A DNA stretch of 64,000 bases. Origin: DATKHR01 sp036557365 (GTDB lineage: Bacteria; Acidobacteriota; Vicinamibacteria; Vicinamibacterales; CAVVIG01). The translations under genes and the position numbers were made by a program. Shown piece after piece: positions 6,981-17,788 of the stretch. Position 1 is the stretch's first letter. Every line of letters begins with the position of its first letter. The notes beneath the pieces were generated by a model, which saw only the letters and a list, made by a program, of their open reading frames with translations, did not search any database and had not been told where the DNA came from. The stretch is taken from positions 1 to 64,000 of the forward strand of contig DATBHR010000038.1 in assembly GCA_036557365.1 (NCBI GenBank), in the 5' to 3' direction.

Positions 6981-8885
6981 CTAAGCGACGCCCGGATCTG
7001 CCGCGGGGAGCGGGGTCAACTCTGGCGCGTCCTTCCGCGGGGCGATGCCGAGCAGCTTCCGCAGTTCGTCGCCTTCCATGACTTCGATGTCGAGCAGCCG
7101 GCGCGTCACCTGTTCGAGCTTCTCGCGATTCTCGCTCAGGATCTTTCGCGCCGTGTCGTGCGCCGCGGTGAGGATGCGCTTGATCTCGCCGTCGATGCGC
7201 TGGGCCGTTTCTTCCGCATAGAGACCGCGTTCCTGAGGCATCGGGATGTCGAGGAAGCGGGCGCGCTTGTTCGCCTCGTAGTTGATCGCGCCCATTTCGT
7301 CGCTCATACCGAACTCGGTGACCATCGCGCGCGCGATGTCGGTCGCGCGCTGCAGGTCGTTCTGGGCACCGGTCGAGATTTCGCCGAGCGCGATTTCTTC
7401 GGCCGTCCGTCCGCCGAGCAGCACCGCCAGCTGATGCTCGAGATCGCGCCGCTGCATCAGGTAGCGGTCTTCGAGCGGCAGCTGCATCGTGTAGCCGAGC
7501 GCGCCGAAGCCGCGCTGAACGATCGAAATCTTGTGGACCGGATCGAGATTCGGCAGCACGGTCGCGACAATGGCGTGTCCCGACTCGTGGTACGCGACGA
7601 TCTCGCGCTCCTTGGTGCTCATCACGCGCTTCTTCTCGAGGCCCGCGACGAGACGGTCGATCGCCGAGTCGAAGTCTTTCATGCCGACGGCTGACTTGTC
7701 GTTGCGAGCCGCGAGCAGCGCCGCCTCGTTGACGAGGTTCGCGAGATCGGCGCCCGCAAACCCCGCGGTCCTCGCGGCCACGACTTTCAGATCGACGTCG
7801 TCCGCGACCTTCACGCCCTTGACGTGAATGCGCAGGATCTCCTCGCGTCCTTTGACGTCCGGCTTGTCGACGAGCACCTGGCGATCGAAACGGCCCGGCC
7901 GGAGCAGGGCAGGATCGAGCACTTCGGGCCGGTTGGTGGCGCCCATGATGATGACGCCTTTGCGCGAATCGAAGCCGTCCATTTCCGCGAGCAGCTGGTT
8001 GAGCGTCTGCTCGCGCTCTTCGTGGCTGCCGAGCGGACTCTGCACGCGCACCTTGCCGAGCGCGTCGAGCTCGTCGATGAACACGATGCACGGCGCCTTC
8101 GATTCGGCCTGCTGAAAGAGATCGCGGATCCGGGCAGCGCCGACGCCGACGAACATCTCCACGAATTCCGATCCGCTGAGGCTGAAGAACGGGACGTGCG
8201 CTTCGCCGGCGACCGCGCGGGCGAGCAGCGTCTTGCCCGTTCCCGGCGGTCCGACGAGCAGCACGCCCTTCGGGATGCGACCGCCCAGGTTCGTGTACTT
8301 CCGCGGATTCTTCAGGAACTCGACAATCTCCTTGAGCTCCTCGCGCGCCTCGTCCACGCCCGCGACGTCGGTGAAGCGCACCTTGACCTCGTCGTCGGCG
8401 TAGATCTTCGCGCGGCTGCGCGCGAACGACATCACGCCGCCTTCCGCGCCGCTCATGCGACGGAAGAAGAAGCCCCAGATGCCGAGGAAGAAGAGCAGCG
8501 GGACGATCCAGCCAAGCAGTTCGGGCAGCCAGCGATTCGTCAGCTCGCCGTTGTACTTGACGTTCTTGGCTTCGAGCTCCTCGGTGAGCTTCGGGTCCTC
8601 GACGCGCGTCGTCGTGAACTGGTGCGGCTCCGATTTCTGCACGCCGCGAATCTGCTGGTCGCCGATGGTGACCTCGGTCACCTCGCCGTTCTTCAGCAGC
8701 GTCTTGAACTCCGAGTACGGGATCGTGCGCCCGCCAGGCGTCAGGTAATAGATCTGCGCGAGGCCCAGGATCAGCAGGAAGGCGAGGCCGTACCACAGCG
8801 CGGACGAGCCGCGCGTCGGCATCTGCCGCGGGCCGCGGCGATCGCCGCTCCGCGGGTTGAAACGAGGTGTCGGTTTGGGCGCCAT
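6981..8885 (-). CDS. ftsH: ATP-dependent zinc metalloprotease FtsH
   Basis: 634 residues. FtsH is a hexameric membrane-anchored AAA+ protease that extracts and degrades membrane and regulatory proteins. Transmembrane segments lie at about 30-48 and 123-141 with the periplasmic domain between. Walker A GPPGTGKT is at 212-219, Walker B IVFIDELDALGK at about 268-279, the SRH arginines at 329-332 (RPGRFDR) and the zinc-protease HESGH at 433-437. All catalytic elements are present. It starts 3 bases after clpB ends, making it the last gene of the heat-shock cluster. Confidence 0.97.
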   Translation of the reverse strand: MAPKPTPRFNPRSGDRRGPRQMPTRGSSALWYGLAFLLILGLAQIYYLTPGGRTIPYSEFKTLLKNGEVTEVTIGDQQIRGVQKSEPHQFTTTRVEDPKLTEELEAKNVKYNGELTNRWLPELLGWIVPLLFFLGIWGFFFRRMSGAEGGVMSFARSRAKIYADDEVKVRFTDVAGVDEAREELKEIVEFLKNPRKYTNLGGRIPKGVLLVGPPGTGKTLLARAVAGEAHVPFFSLSGSEFVEMFVGVGAARIRDLFQQAESKAPCIVFIDELDALGKVRVQSPLGSHEEREQTLNQLLAEMDGFDSRKGVIIMGATNRPEVLDPALLRPGRFDRQVLVDKPDVKGREEILRIHVKGVKVADDVDLKVVAARTAGFAGADLANLVNEAALLAARNDKSAVGMKDFDSAIDRLVAGLEKKRVMSTKEREIVAYHESGHAIVATVLPNLDPVHKISIVQRGFGALGYTMQLPLEDRYLMQRRDLEHQLAVLLGGRTAEEIALGEISTGAQNDLQRATDIARAMVTEFGMSDEMGAINYEANKRARFLDIPMPQERGLYAEETAQRIDGEIKRILTAAHDTARKILSENREKLEQVTRRLLDIEVMEGDELRKLLGIAPRKDAPELTPLPAADPGVA

Positions 8886-8888
8886 GGC

Positions 8889-11480
<2,592 letters not shown>

Positions 11481-11487
11481 AGACTCT

Positions 11488-12513
11488 TCATGCGGCCGTG
11501 CCGCCTCGATCCAGCTTCTGGAGCGCCTCGAAATGCGATTGCTGCTCAGGCGTCAGCGTCTTCGGCAGCTGCACATCGACGGTGGCGTACAGGTCGCCGA
11601 CGGAATCCGCTTTTCCGGCGGTCGGCATGCCGTGGCCCTTCAGCCGGAAGACCTGTCCATTCTGCGTCGTCGCAGGAATCTTCAATCGCAGCGATTTGCC
11701 ACCGAGCGTCGTGACGTCCGCTTCACCGCCAAGGACCGCCGTCGTCAGCGGGACCGCAACCTTTGTGTAGAGATCGCGTCCCTTCAGATCGAACTGCGGA
11801 TTCGGCGTGAGGCGAATCCGCAGATACAGATCGCCGGCTTTGCCGCCCCCGGCTCCCGGTTCTCCCTCGCCGGCGACGCGGACGCGCGATCCCTCGCTGA
11901 CGCCTGATGGAATGCGTACGTCGAACGATCGCTGCGTGCCGTCGAGCGCCAGCGAGAAGCGGCGCGTCGTGCCTTTGAAGGCGTCCTCGAGAGGGAGCTC
12001 GATGTCCTGTTCGAGATCGCGACCGGGACGTGCCCGCGGCCGCCCGCGGCCAGCGCGGCGTCCGCTTTCTTCCTGACCCGCGCCGGCGCCCGGGGCGCCG
12101 CCGAAGAACGTCTGGAAGAAGTCGGAGAACGGACTGCTTCCGCCGAAGAGATCGCGCATTTCCTCTTCGGTCATCGTGCGGTAGCCGCCGCTTCCGGCGC
12201 CGGTGTTCACGTTCCAGCCGCCGCCGAATGGGTTGCCGCCGCCCGCGAACGGGTTTCCGCCGCCAGCTCCTGCGCCAGCCTGCTCGTACATGCGCCAGTT
12301 CGCGCCGAGCTCGTCGTATTTCTTGCGCTTCTCCGGATCGCCGAGGACTTCGTACGCCTCGTTGATCTCCTTGAAGCGGCCCTCGGAGGACTTGTCGCCT
12401 GGATTGACGTCGGGATGGAACTTCCGCGCCAGCTTGCGAAATGCCTGCTTGATTTCTTTCTCCGTCGCCGTTTTCGCGACGCCGAGCGTGGAGTAGTAGT
12501 CTTTGAAGTCCAT
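11488..12513 (-). CDS. cbpA: DnaJ-family cochaperone, CbpA type (no zinc finger)
   Basis: 341 residues. The J domain (residues 4-70) contains HPD within KFHPDVNPGDKSSEGRF, the DnaK-stimulating motif. A Gly/Phe/Asn-rich linker follows (about 75-150, with NPFAGGGNPFGGGW), then the two C-terminal beta-barrel substrate-binding domains (LEQDIELPLEDAFKGTTRRF onward). The four CxxCxGxG zinc repeats of DnaJ are absent, so it is a class B J-protein. It would deliver clients to DnaK and cooperate with the adjacent ClpB. dnaK itself is not in the window. Confidence 0.92.
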   Translation of the reverse strand: MDFKDYYSTLGVAKTATEKEIKQAFRKLARKFHPDVNPGDKSSEGRFKEINEAYEVLGDPEKRKKYDELGANWRMYEQAGAGAGGGNPFAGGGNPFGGGWNVNTGAGSGGYRTMTEEEMRDLFGGSSPFSDFFQTFFGGAPGAGAGQEESGRRAGRGRPRARPGRDLEQDIELPLEDAFKGTTRRFSLALDGTQRSFDVRIPSGVSEGSRVRVAGEGEPGAGGGKAGDLYLRIRLTPNPQFDLKGRDLYTKVAVPLTTAVLGGEADVTTLGGKSLRLKIPATTQNGQVFRLKGHGMPTAGKADSVGDLYATVDVQLPKTLTPEQQSHFEALQKLDRGGTAA

Positions 12514-12539
12514 GTCGTTCCGCCGGCCTGACGGGATCG

Positions 12540-12887
12540 CTAATCGAATCCGAGCATGCGCGACAACTCGTCGAGCTCGTGCGCGACCCGGCGGCGCGCG
12601 TCGCGCGCGGACAGCGACTCGTCATGCATCAGCGGACGCAGCCGCTGCACGACTTCGGCGATGGAAAGCAGCCGCTGCACGCCCGCCAGGTTGATCCCCG
12701 CATCGTCCACCATCCGCTTGATCAGACGCAGCCGTTCGAGCTCGTCGCGCGAATAGAGACGCATGCTGCCAATCGTGCGGGTGGGTTGAATCAGGCCGAG
12801 CCGCTCGTACTTGCGGAGCGTCTGAGGATGCATGCCCAGCATACGTGCGGCGATGCTGATGAAGTACAGGTCCTGTTCGACCGCCAT
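12540..12887 (-). CDS. hspR: MerR-family heat-shock repressor HspR
   Basis: About 115 residues from the ATG at 12887. The N-terminus DLYFISIAARMLGMHPQTLRKYERLGLIQPTRT is the MerR-type winged helix-turn-helix typical of HspR, with ARMLGMHPQTLR as the recognition region. A short C-terminal dimerisation helix follows. In actinobacteria HspR represses dnaK and clpB operons with DnaK as corepressor, and its place as first gene before cbpA-clpB-ftsH matches that role. A TTG at 12905 would extend the frame but falls inside the -10 box of the promoter, so 12887 is preferred. Confidence 0.9.
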   Translation of the reverse strand: MAVEQDLYFISIAARMLGMHPQTLRKYERLGLIQPTRTIGSMRLYSRDELERLRLIKRMVDDAGINLAGVQRLLSIAEVVQRLRPLMHDESLSARDARRRVAHELDELSRMLGFD

Positions 12888-12904
12888 GAGCTTGCGCCGA
12901 TCCA

Positions 12905-12933
12905 ACTATAGCCATTGATACGACACGTGTCAA
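12905..12933 (-). promoter_or_regulatory. Sigma-70-type promoter of the hspR-cbpA-clpB-ftsH operon
   Basis: On the minus strand TTGACA (12933-12928) is followed by exactly 17 bases and TATAGT (12910-12905): a consensus -35 and a one-mismatch -10. Transcription should begin near 12898, about 11 bases before the hspR ATG. The palindrome GACACGTGTC (12922-12931) overlaps the -35 and is a candidate operator; it is not the classical HAIR sequence, so its role is inference. Confidence 0.75.
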
Positions 12934-12957
12934 CTTGTCCGAGGGTATTCTGAAGGG

Positions 12958-13641
12958 GTGCAGCCTTCTGACTTTTTAACGATCGGCCTCCTCGTGGCGC
13001 TCGAAGGATTGTTGAGCGCCGACAACGCGATGGTCCTTGCGGTGCTCGTGCTCGGTCTGCCGGGCGAAGAGCGGAAGAAAGCTCTACGCTACGGCATCAT
13101 CGGCGCGTTCGTGTTCAGGACGATTGCCACACTGCTCGCCGTTTACCTCATCAGTCTCGGATGGGTGAAGCTGGCGGGCGCGGGGTATCTCCTGTACCTC
13201 GTCTACCGCCACTTCGCGGGCGGCGGTGCCGACGAGCGGCGAACCCCGCCGGCCGCCAAATCGTCATTTGGTTTGACGCCCTTCTGGTCGGTGGTCGTCA
13301 AGGTCGAATTGACAGACATCGTCTTCGCGATTGACTCGATCCTCGTCGCCGTCGCCATGTCCCCGAAGACGTGGGTCGTGGTCACGGGCGGCCTCCTCGG
13401 CATCCTGACGATGAGGCTGGTGATCGGTCAGTTGCTGTCGCTCGTCGAGCGATATCCGGCGCTGGTGGACGGCGCGTTCGTCATCATCGGCTGGGTCGCG
13501 ATCAAACTTTTCGCCGAGTATCTCCACAGCGAGGGCTACATCGAGTACCAAATCCCCAAAGTCCTCTCGCTCGGTCTCATCGTCGTCATCTTCGCGGTGT
13601 CGTACTTCTACGCGCGCAAGCAGGAAGGAGCGCGGCACTGA
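12958..13641 (+). CDS. TerC/Alx-family integral membrane protein
   Basis: 227 residues with about seven hydrophobic segments. LLVALEGLLSADNAMVLAVLVLGLP near the N-terminus and VVKVELTDIVFAIDSILVAVAM in the middle carry the paired acidic residues (E-x5-DN and E-x-TD-x4-D) typical of TerC proteins, which are implicated in metal (Mn2+) handling and tellurite resistance. The GTG at 12958 lies 7 bases after TATTCT (12946-12951), so it may be leaderless; no proper Shine-Dalgarno is seen. It overlaps the following penicillin-binding protein by CTGA. Confidence 0.85.
   Translation: MQPSDFLTIGLLVALEGLLSADNAMVLAVLVLGLPGEERKKALRYGIIGAFVFRTIATLLAVYLISLGWVKLAGAGYLLYLVYRHFAGGGADERRTPPAAKSSFGLTPFWSVVVKVELTDIVFAIDSILVAVAMSPKTWVVVTGGLLGILTMRLVIGQLLSLVERYPALVDGAFVIIGWVAIKLFAEYLHSEGYIEYQIPKVLSLGLIVVIFAVSYFYARKQEGARH
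13622..13640 (+). promoter_or_regulatory. Shine-Dalgarno placing a CTG start for the PBP gene
   Basis: AGGAAGGAG (13622-13630) ends 7 bases before the CTG at 13638-13640, the ideal spacing. No ATG, GTG or TTG was found in this frame between here and the glycosyltransferase domain, and the upstream frame lies within the terC coding sequence. The CTG overlaps the terC stop as CTGA, mirroring the ATGA/GTGA overlaps used elsewhere in the window. Confidence 0.6.
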
Positions 13642-15671
13642 GCCTGTTCCGTCCGCGACACTGGCTGGACTGGATTGCGCTCGTCCTGCTCCTCGCCGTC
13701 CTCTCAGCGGGAGCAACCGCCAGCATCTGGCTGTGGCGTTCCGCGATCGTCGTCCATCGTCTGACGCGCGGTGTCGGCGACACGATCTTTCTCGACGGCG
13801 ACGGCAAGGTCTGGTTCCGACTCGACGAGCAGCGGCACGACGTCCAGCTGTCGGAGATCGCGGCCGATCTGCAGCACGCGGTCGTCGCGATCGAGGACAA
13901 GCGGTTCTATCGGCACCCCGGCATCGATCCGATCGGCATCGGACGCGCCGTCTTTCGCGACGTCACGCGCGGCGGACGATACGAAGGCGGCAGCACCCTC
14001 ACGCAACAGCTGGCGCGGACGCTGTTCCTCTCGAATGCGCGGACGTACGCCCGAAAGGCCAAGGAAGCGGGACTCGCCGTCCTGATCGAAGCGCAGCTTT
14101 CGAAGAATCAGATCCTCGAGCTGTACCTGAATCGCATTTATCTCTCCGCGGGCGTCTACGGCGTCGAAACAATGTCCGAGCATCTGTTTCGAAAGCCGGC
14201 CAAAGCTCTGACGCTGCCCGAAGCCGCGATGATCGCCGGCTTGATTCGCGCGCCGTCCACGCTGTCGCCGTGGTCGAACTATGACGGCGCGCTCGAACGT
14301 GGATACCTCGTGCTGAACGAGATGCGCGAGCAGGGATTCATCACGAAAGCGCAGGCAGACGCGGCGCTTCGCGTCCGACCTGGTATTCAGCCGTACCGTC
14401 AGCCGAACGACACGCGATTCGCCTGGGCGAAGGACTATCTCCGGCAGCAGTTCCGCAACGAGTTCGGCGGCGACCATCCGCCGGACTGGCAGGTGCAGAC
14501 ATCGATCCGTCAGCCTGTCCAGGACGCCGCCGAACGTGCGGTGGCGGTCAGCCTCGAGAGGCTGCGGCGCTCAGGTGGCGTCAAAGGCGAGCTCGAAGCG
14601 GCGCTCGTCGCCTTGAATCCATCGACGGGCGACGTGCTGGCGATCGTCGGCGGCAGCAACTACAGCCGCAGCACGTTCAACCGCGCCGTGCGGAGCCGAC
14701 GGCAGCCAGGGTCGGCATTCAAGCCGTTCGTGTACGCCGCCGCGCTCGGCCATGGATATTCGCCGGTCTCCGTGCTTTCGAACCTGCACCGCGTCACGGC
14801 GCCCAACAACCCCGAGTGGATGCCGGCGAGCGGACACGGCGACGAGTCCGACTCGATTACGCTGCGCGCCGCGTTGCTCGAGTCGAACAATGCGGCGGCC
14901 GTCGACCTGCAGCAGGAAATCGGCACGGACGCGGTGATCACGCTCGCGCGCACGGCCGGTCTCGAAGATCTGCCGAACGTCCCATCGCTCGCGCTCGGGA
15001 CCGGCGTCGTCTCGCCACTGGAACTGACGTCTGCGTACACGATGTTCCCGGGCGAAGGGGAGATGGCGTCGCCGCGGGGGATGCGGCAGGTCCTCAATGC
15101 GGACGGCGACGTGGTCTTCGATCGACCGGTCGAGAAGCAGCGCATCGTCACGCCGGAAGTCGCCTTCCAGATGACATCGATGTTGCGCGACGTCATCGAT
15201 CGCGGCACCGGCACGTCGGCGAAAGCCGCGGGCCTTCGCGGCGCCTACGCAGGCAAGACCGGGACAACCGACGACTATCACGACGCGTGGTTCGTCGGCT
15301 ACTCGACGTCCGTGGTCGCTGGTGTCTGGGTGGGATTCGATCAACCCGCGCCGATCGGCCGCGACGCCTACGCCGCCCGCGTCGCGGTGCCGATCTGGGC
15401 GGACTTCATGAAGCGCACCGCCCAAATGCTGCCGGCGCACGATTTTCCGGCGCCATCGACGATGAAGACGCAGGAATTGTGCAGCGTGTCGTACCTGCGT
15501 CCCGTGGATGGATGTCCCGTCTACACGGAGTACTTCAAGGACGGCGACTCGATCCCGTCGGCTCGCTGTCCGATCCACCAGGGGTCCCTCAGGCAGCGCG
15601 CGGCGCGGGCAGTCGAGGGCTTCTTCCGATCGATCGGGTCGTCAATCGCCGGCATCTTTCATCGCAAGTAG
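13638..15671 (+). CDS. Class A penicillin-binding protein (peptidoglycan glycosyltransferase/transpeptidase), PBP1 family
   Basis: About 677 residues from the proposed CTG start. A signal anchor (WIALVLLLAVLSAGATASIWLW, about residues 11-32) is followed by the GT51 domain with EDKRFYRHPGID and GGSTLTQQLARTLF, and the transpeptidase domain with Ser in RQPGSAFKPF (SxxK, about residue 357), SNN (SxN) and KTGTTDDYHDAWFVGY (KTG, about residue 540). Both activities look intact: it polymerises and cross-links murein in the periplasm. A short cysteine-containing tail follows (CSVSYLRPVDGCPVYTEYF). The start codon is unusual (see the preceding feature). Confidence 0.92.
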   Translation: MSLFRPRHWLDWIALVLLLAVLSAGATASIWLWRSAIVVHRLTRGVGDTIFLDGDGKVWFRLDEQRHDVQLSEIAADLQHAVVAIEDKRFYRHPGIDPIGIGRAVFRDVTRGGRYEGGSTLTQQLARTLFLSNARTYARKAKEAGLAVLIEAQLSKNQILELYLNRIYLSAGVYGVETMSEHLFRKPAKALTLPEAAMIAGLIRAPSTLSPWSNYDGALERGYLVLNEMREQGFITKAQADAALRVRPGIQPYRQPNDTRFAWAKDYLRQQFRNEFGGDHPPDWQVQTSIRQPVQDAAERAVAVSLERLRRSGGVKGELEAALVALNPSTGDVLAIVGGSNYSRSTFNRAVRSRRQPGSAFKPFVYAAALGHGYSPVSVLSNLHRVTAPNNPEWMPASGHGDESDSITLRAALLESNNAAAVDLQQEIGTDAVITLARTAGLEDLPNVPSLALGTGVVSPLELTSAYTMFPGEGEMASPRGMRQVLNADGDVVFDRPVEKQRIVTPEVAFQMTSMLRDVIDRGTGTSAKAAGLRGAYAGKTGTTDDYHDAWFVGYSTSVVAGVWVGFDQPAPIGRDAYAARVAVPIWADFMKRTAQMLPAHDFPAPSTMKTQELCSVSYLRPVDGCPVYTEYFKDGDSIPSARCPIHQGSLRQRAARAVEGFFRSIGSSIAGIFHRK

Positions 15672-15850
15672 CGGCGACGGTCGGCGAGAACGTTGAAGGC
15701 GTCGTGCATTGTCAGCCGACACAGCGAGTTGTTTCCGTCTTGTAACCCGCATTCCGGTGGCAGCCGTACGTCGCCGAAATTAGCGAGGAGCTGGCAAGAC
15801 AAGCTCAACCGATTCGGCCGGGCACTAATCGTGCAAAAGCCCTGCTGGAA

Positions 15851-17788
15851 ATGAAAGAGCATTCGGTGCTCGAATCGACCAACCCTGATTTGAAATCCGT
15901 CGCACGCCGCTTGCCCATAGGGTCCGAGTACCAGCGAAACGACACCACACATTTCCGCGTCTGGGCGCCTGCGGCGCAGGCCGTCGAGGTCGCGTTCGAG
16001 GACGGCCGTCTCGTGCCGCTCCAACCCGAGAAGGGCGGCTATTTCAGCGGGCTCGCCGCGAGCCAGCCCGGAGATCGATACCGGTTCAGGCTCGACGGCG
16101 ATCGCGCCTACCCGGATCCGGCATCGCGATATCAGCCCGATGGACCTCACGGTCCCTCGGAGATTGTGGACCCGTCCGCGTTCTCATGGACCGATCAGGC
16201 CTGGCGCGGCGCGTCGCTCAAAGGACAGGTCCTCTACGAGCTGCACATCGGAACGTTCACGCGCGAGGGAACGTACGCGGCCGCGCGCGAGCGCTTGCAC
16301 TCCATCGCCGATCTCGGCGTCACGACGATCGAGATCATGCCGCTGGCCGAATTCGACGGACGGTTCGGGTGGGGCTACGACGGCGTCGATCTGTTTGCGC
16401 CGTCGCACCTGTACGGGTCACCGGACGACCTGCGCGGTCTGATCGATCACGCGCACCGGCTCGGGCTCGGCGTGATCCTCGACGTCGTGTACAACCACTT
16501 CGGTCCGTCCGGAAACTACACGGCCGCGTTCTCGCGCTCCTACATGTCGACGCGCTATCCGAACGAGTGGGGAGACGCGATCAATTTCGACGGAGACGAT
16601 TCGGCTCCGGTGCGGGAGTTTTTCATCGCCAACGCCGGCTACTGGATCGACGAGTTTCATTTCGACGGGCTGCGGCTCGACGCGACGCAGCAGATTTTCG
16701 ACGCGTCGAACGGCCCTCACATCCTGACGGAGGTTGGGCGCCGTGCCAGGGAGGCCGCCGCCGGCCGGACGATCTTCGTCGTCGCGGAGAACGAACATCA
16801 GGACGTCGCACTCGTTCGTCCGATCGACGCGAACGGGTACGGGCTCGACGGCATGTGGAACGACGACCTGCATCATTCGGCGATGGTGGCCATCACCGGC
16901 CACCGTGAGGCGTACTACAGCGACTCGACCGGCGAGCCGCAGGAATTCATTTCCGCCGCCAAGTATGGGTTCCTGTTTCAAGGTCAGCGCTATGCCTGGC
17001 AGCACAAGCGGCGGGGAACACCGACCTGGGGCCTGCCGCCTTGGGCATTCGTCGCCTTTCTTCAGAATCACGATCAGGTGTCGAACTCGGGGCACGGCCA
17101 GCGCGGGCATCAGGTGACGAGCCCCGGCCGCTGGCGCGCGATGACGGCCTATCTGCTCCTTGGTCCCGAGACGCCAATGCTCTTTCAGGGACAGGAAATC
17201 GCGGCGTCGGCACCGTTCGTGTTCTTTGCCAACTTCGATCGCGACCTCGCAGCCGCCGTCAAGAAAGGACGCGCGGAATTCCTCGCGCAGTTTCCGAGCC
17301 TCGTCGGCGCCGACGGCTCGCTCATGGATCCGGGCGATCCGTCGGCGTTCGAGCGCTGCAAGATCGACTGGCGGGAACTCGACATGCATCGGGCCGCGCA
17401 CGCGCTGCACGCCGATCTCATCGCGCTGCGCCGCGTGCACGCGTCGATCTTCGGCGGGCCGCCCGAACATCTCGACGGTTGCGTGCTGTCGAATTCCGCG
17501 TTCGCACTCCGGTACTTCTCGTCCGATCATTCTCAGGATCGCGTCCTGCTCATCAACCTCGGCTCGGATTTGATCAGGAAGTCGTTCGGCGAACCGCTGC
17601 TGGCGCCGCCCGCCGCCGCCGACTGGCACATCGAGTGGTCGAGCGAAGAGGTGCGCTACGGCGGCCAGGGCACGCCGGAGCTGTGGCCTGGGGAAGCGTG
17701 GCGCATCCCTGGCGAGTGCGCGGTCGTCCTTGCGCCGGGATCGCAGCGCGAGCCGCTGCTGGGACCCTGGTCGCCGAAAGAGATCTGA
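15851..17788 (+). CDS. treZ: Malto-oligosyltrehalose trehalohydrolase
   Basis: 645 residues, GH13. It releases trehalose from the maltooligosyl-trehalose made by TreY. After an N-terminal beta-sandwich (RVWAPAAQAVEVAFE) the barrel shows FGWGYDGVDLFAPSHLYG, GVILDVVYNHFGPSGNY, the nucleophile Asp in DGLRLDATQQI, the acid/base Glu in VVAENEHQD and the transition-state Asp in FLQNHDQVSN. The Shine-Dalgarno before the ATG is weak; the 179-base gap upstream (15672-15850) shows no other gene. The gene overlaps the following debranching enzyme by one base (TGATG). No treY or treS is in the window. Confidence 0.93.
   Translation: MKEHSVLESTNPDLKSVARRLPIGSEYQRNDTTHFRVWAPAAQAVEVAFEDGRLVPLQPEKGGYFSGLAASQPGDRYRFRLDGDRAYPDPASRYQPDGPHGPSEIVDPSAFSWTDQAWRGASLKGQVLYELHIGTFTREGTYAAARERLHSIADLGVTTIEIMPLAEFDGRFGWGYDGVDLFAPSHLYGSPDDLRGLIDHAHRLGLGVILDVVYNHFGPSGNYTAAFSRSYMSTRYPNEWGDAINFDGDDSAPVREFFIANAGYWIDEFHFDGLRLDATQQIFDASNGPHILTEVGRRAREAAAGRTIFVVAENEHQDVALVRPIDANGYGLDGMWNDDLHHSAMVAITGHREAYYSDSTGEPQEFISAAKYGFLFQGQRYAWQHKRRGTPTWGLPPWAFVAFLQNHDQVSNSGHGQRGHQVTSPGRWRAMTAYLLLGPETPMLFQGQEIAASAPFVFFANFDRDLAAAVKKGRAEFLAQFPSLVGADGSLMDPGDPSAFERCKIDWRELDMHRAAHALHADLIALRRVHASIFGGPPEHLDGCVLSNSAFALRYFSSDHSQDRVLLINLGSDLIRKSFGEPLLAPPAAADWHIEWSSEEVRYGGQGTPELWPGEAWRIPGECAVVLAPGSQREPLLGPWSPKEI

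Noticed and set aside
15672..15850. Riboswitch or small RNA upstream of treZ
   Set aside because: No recognisable conserved structure or strong hairpin was found in this gap.
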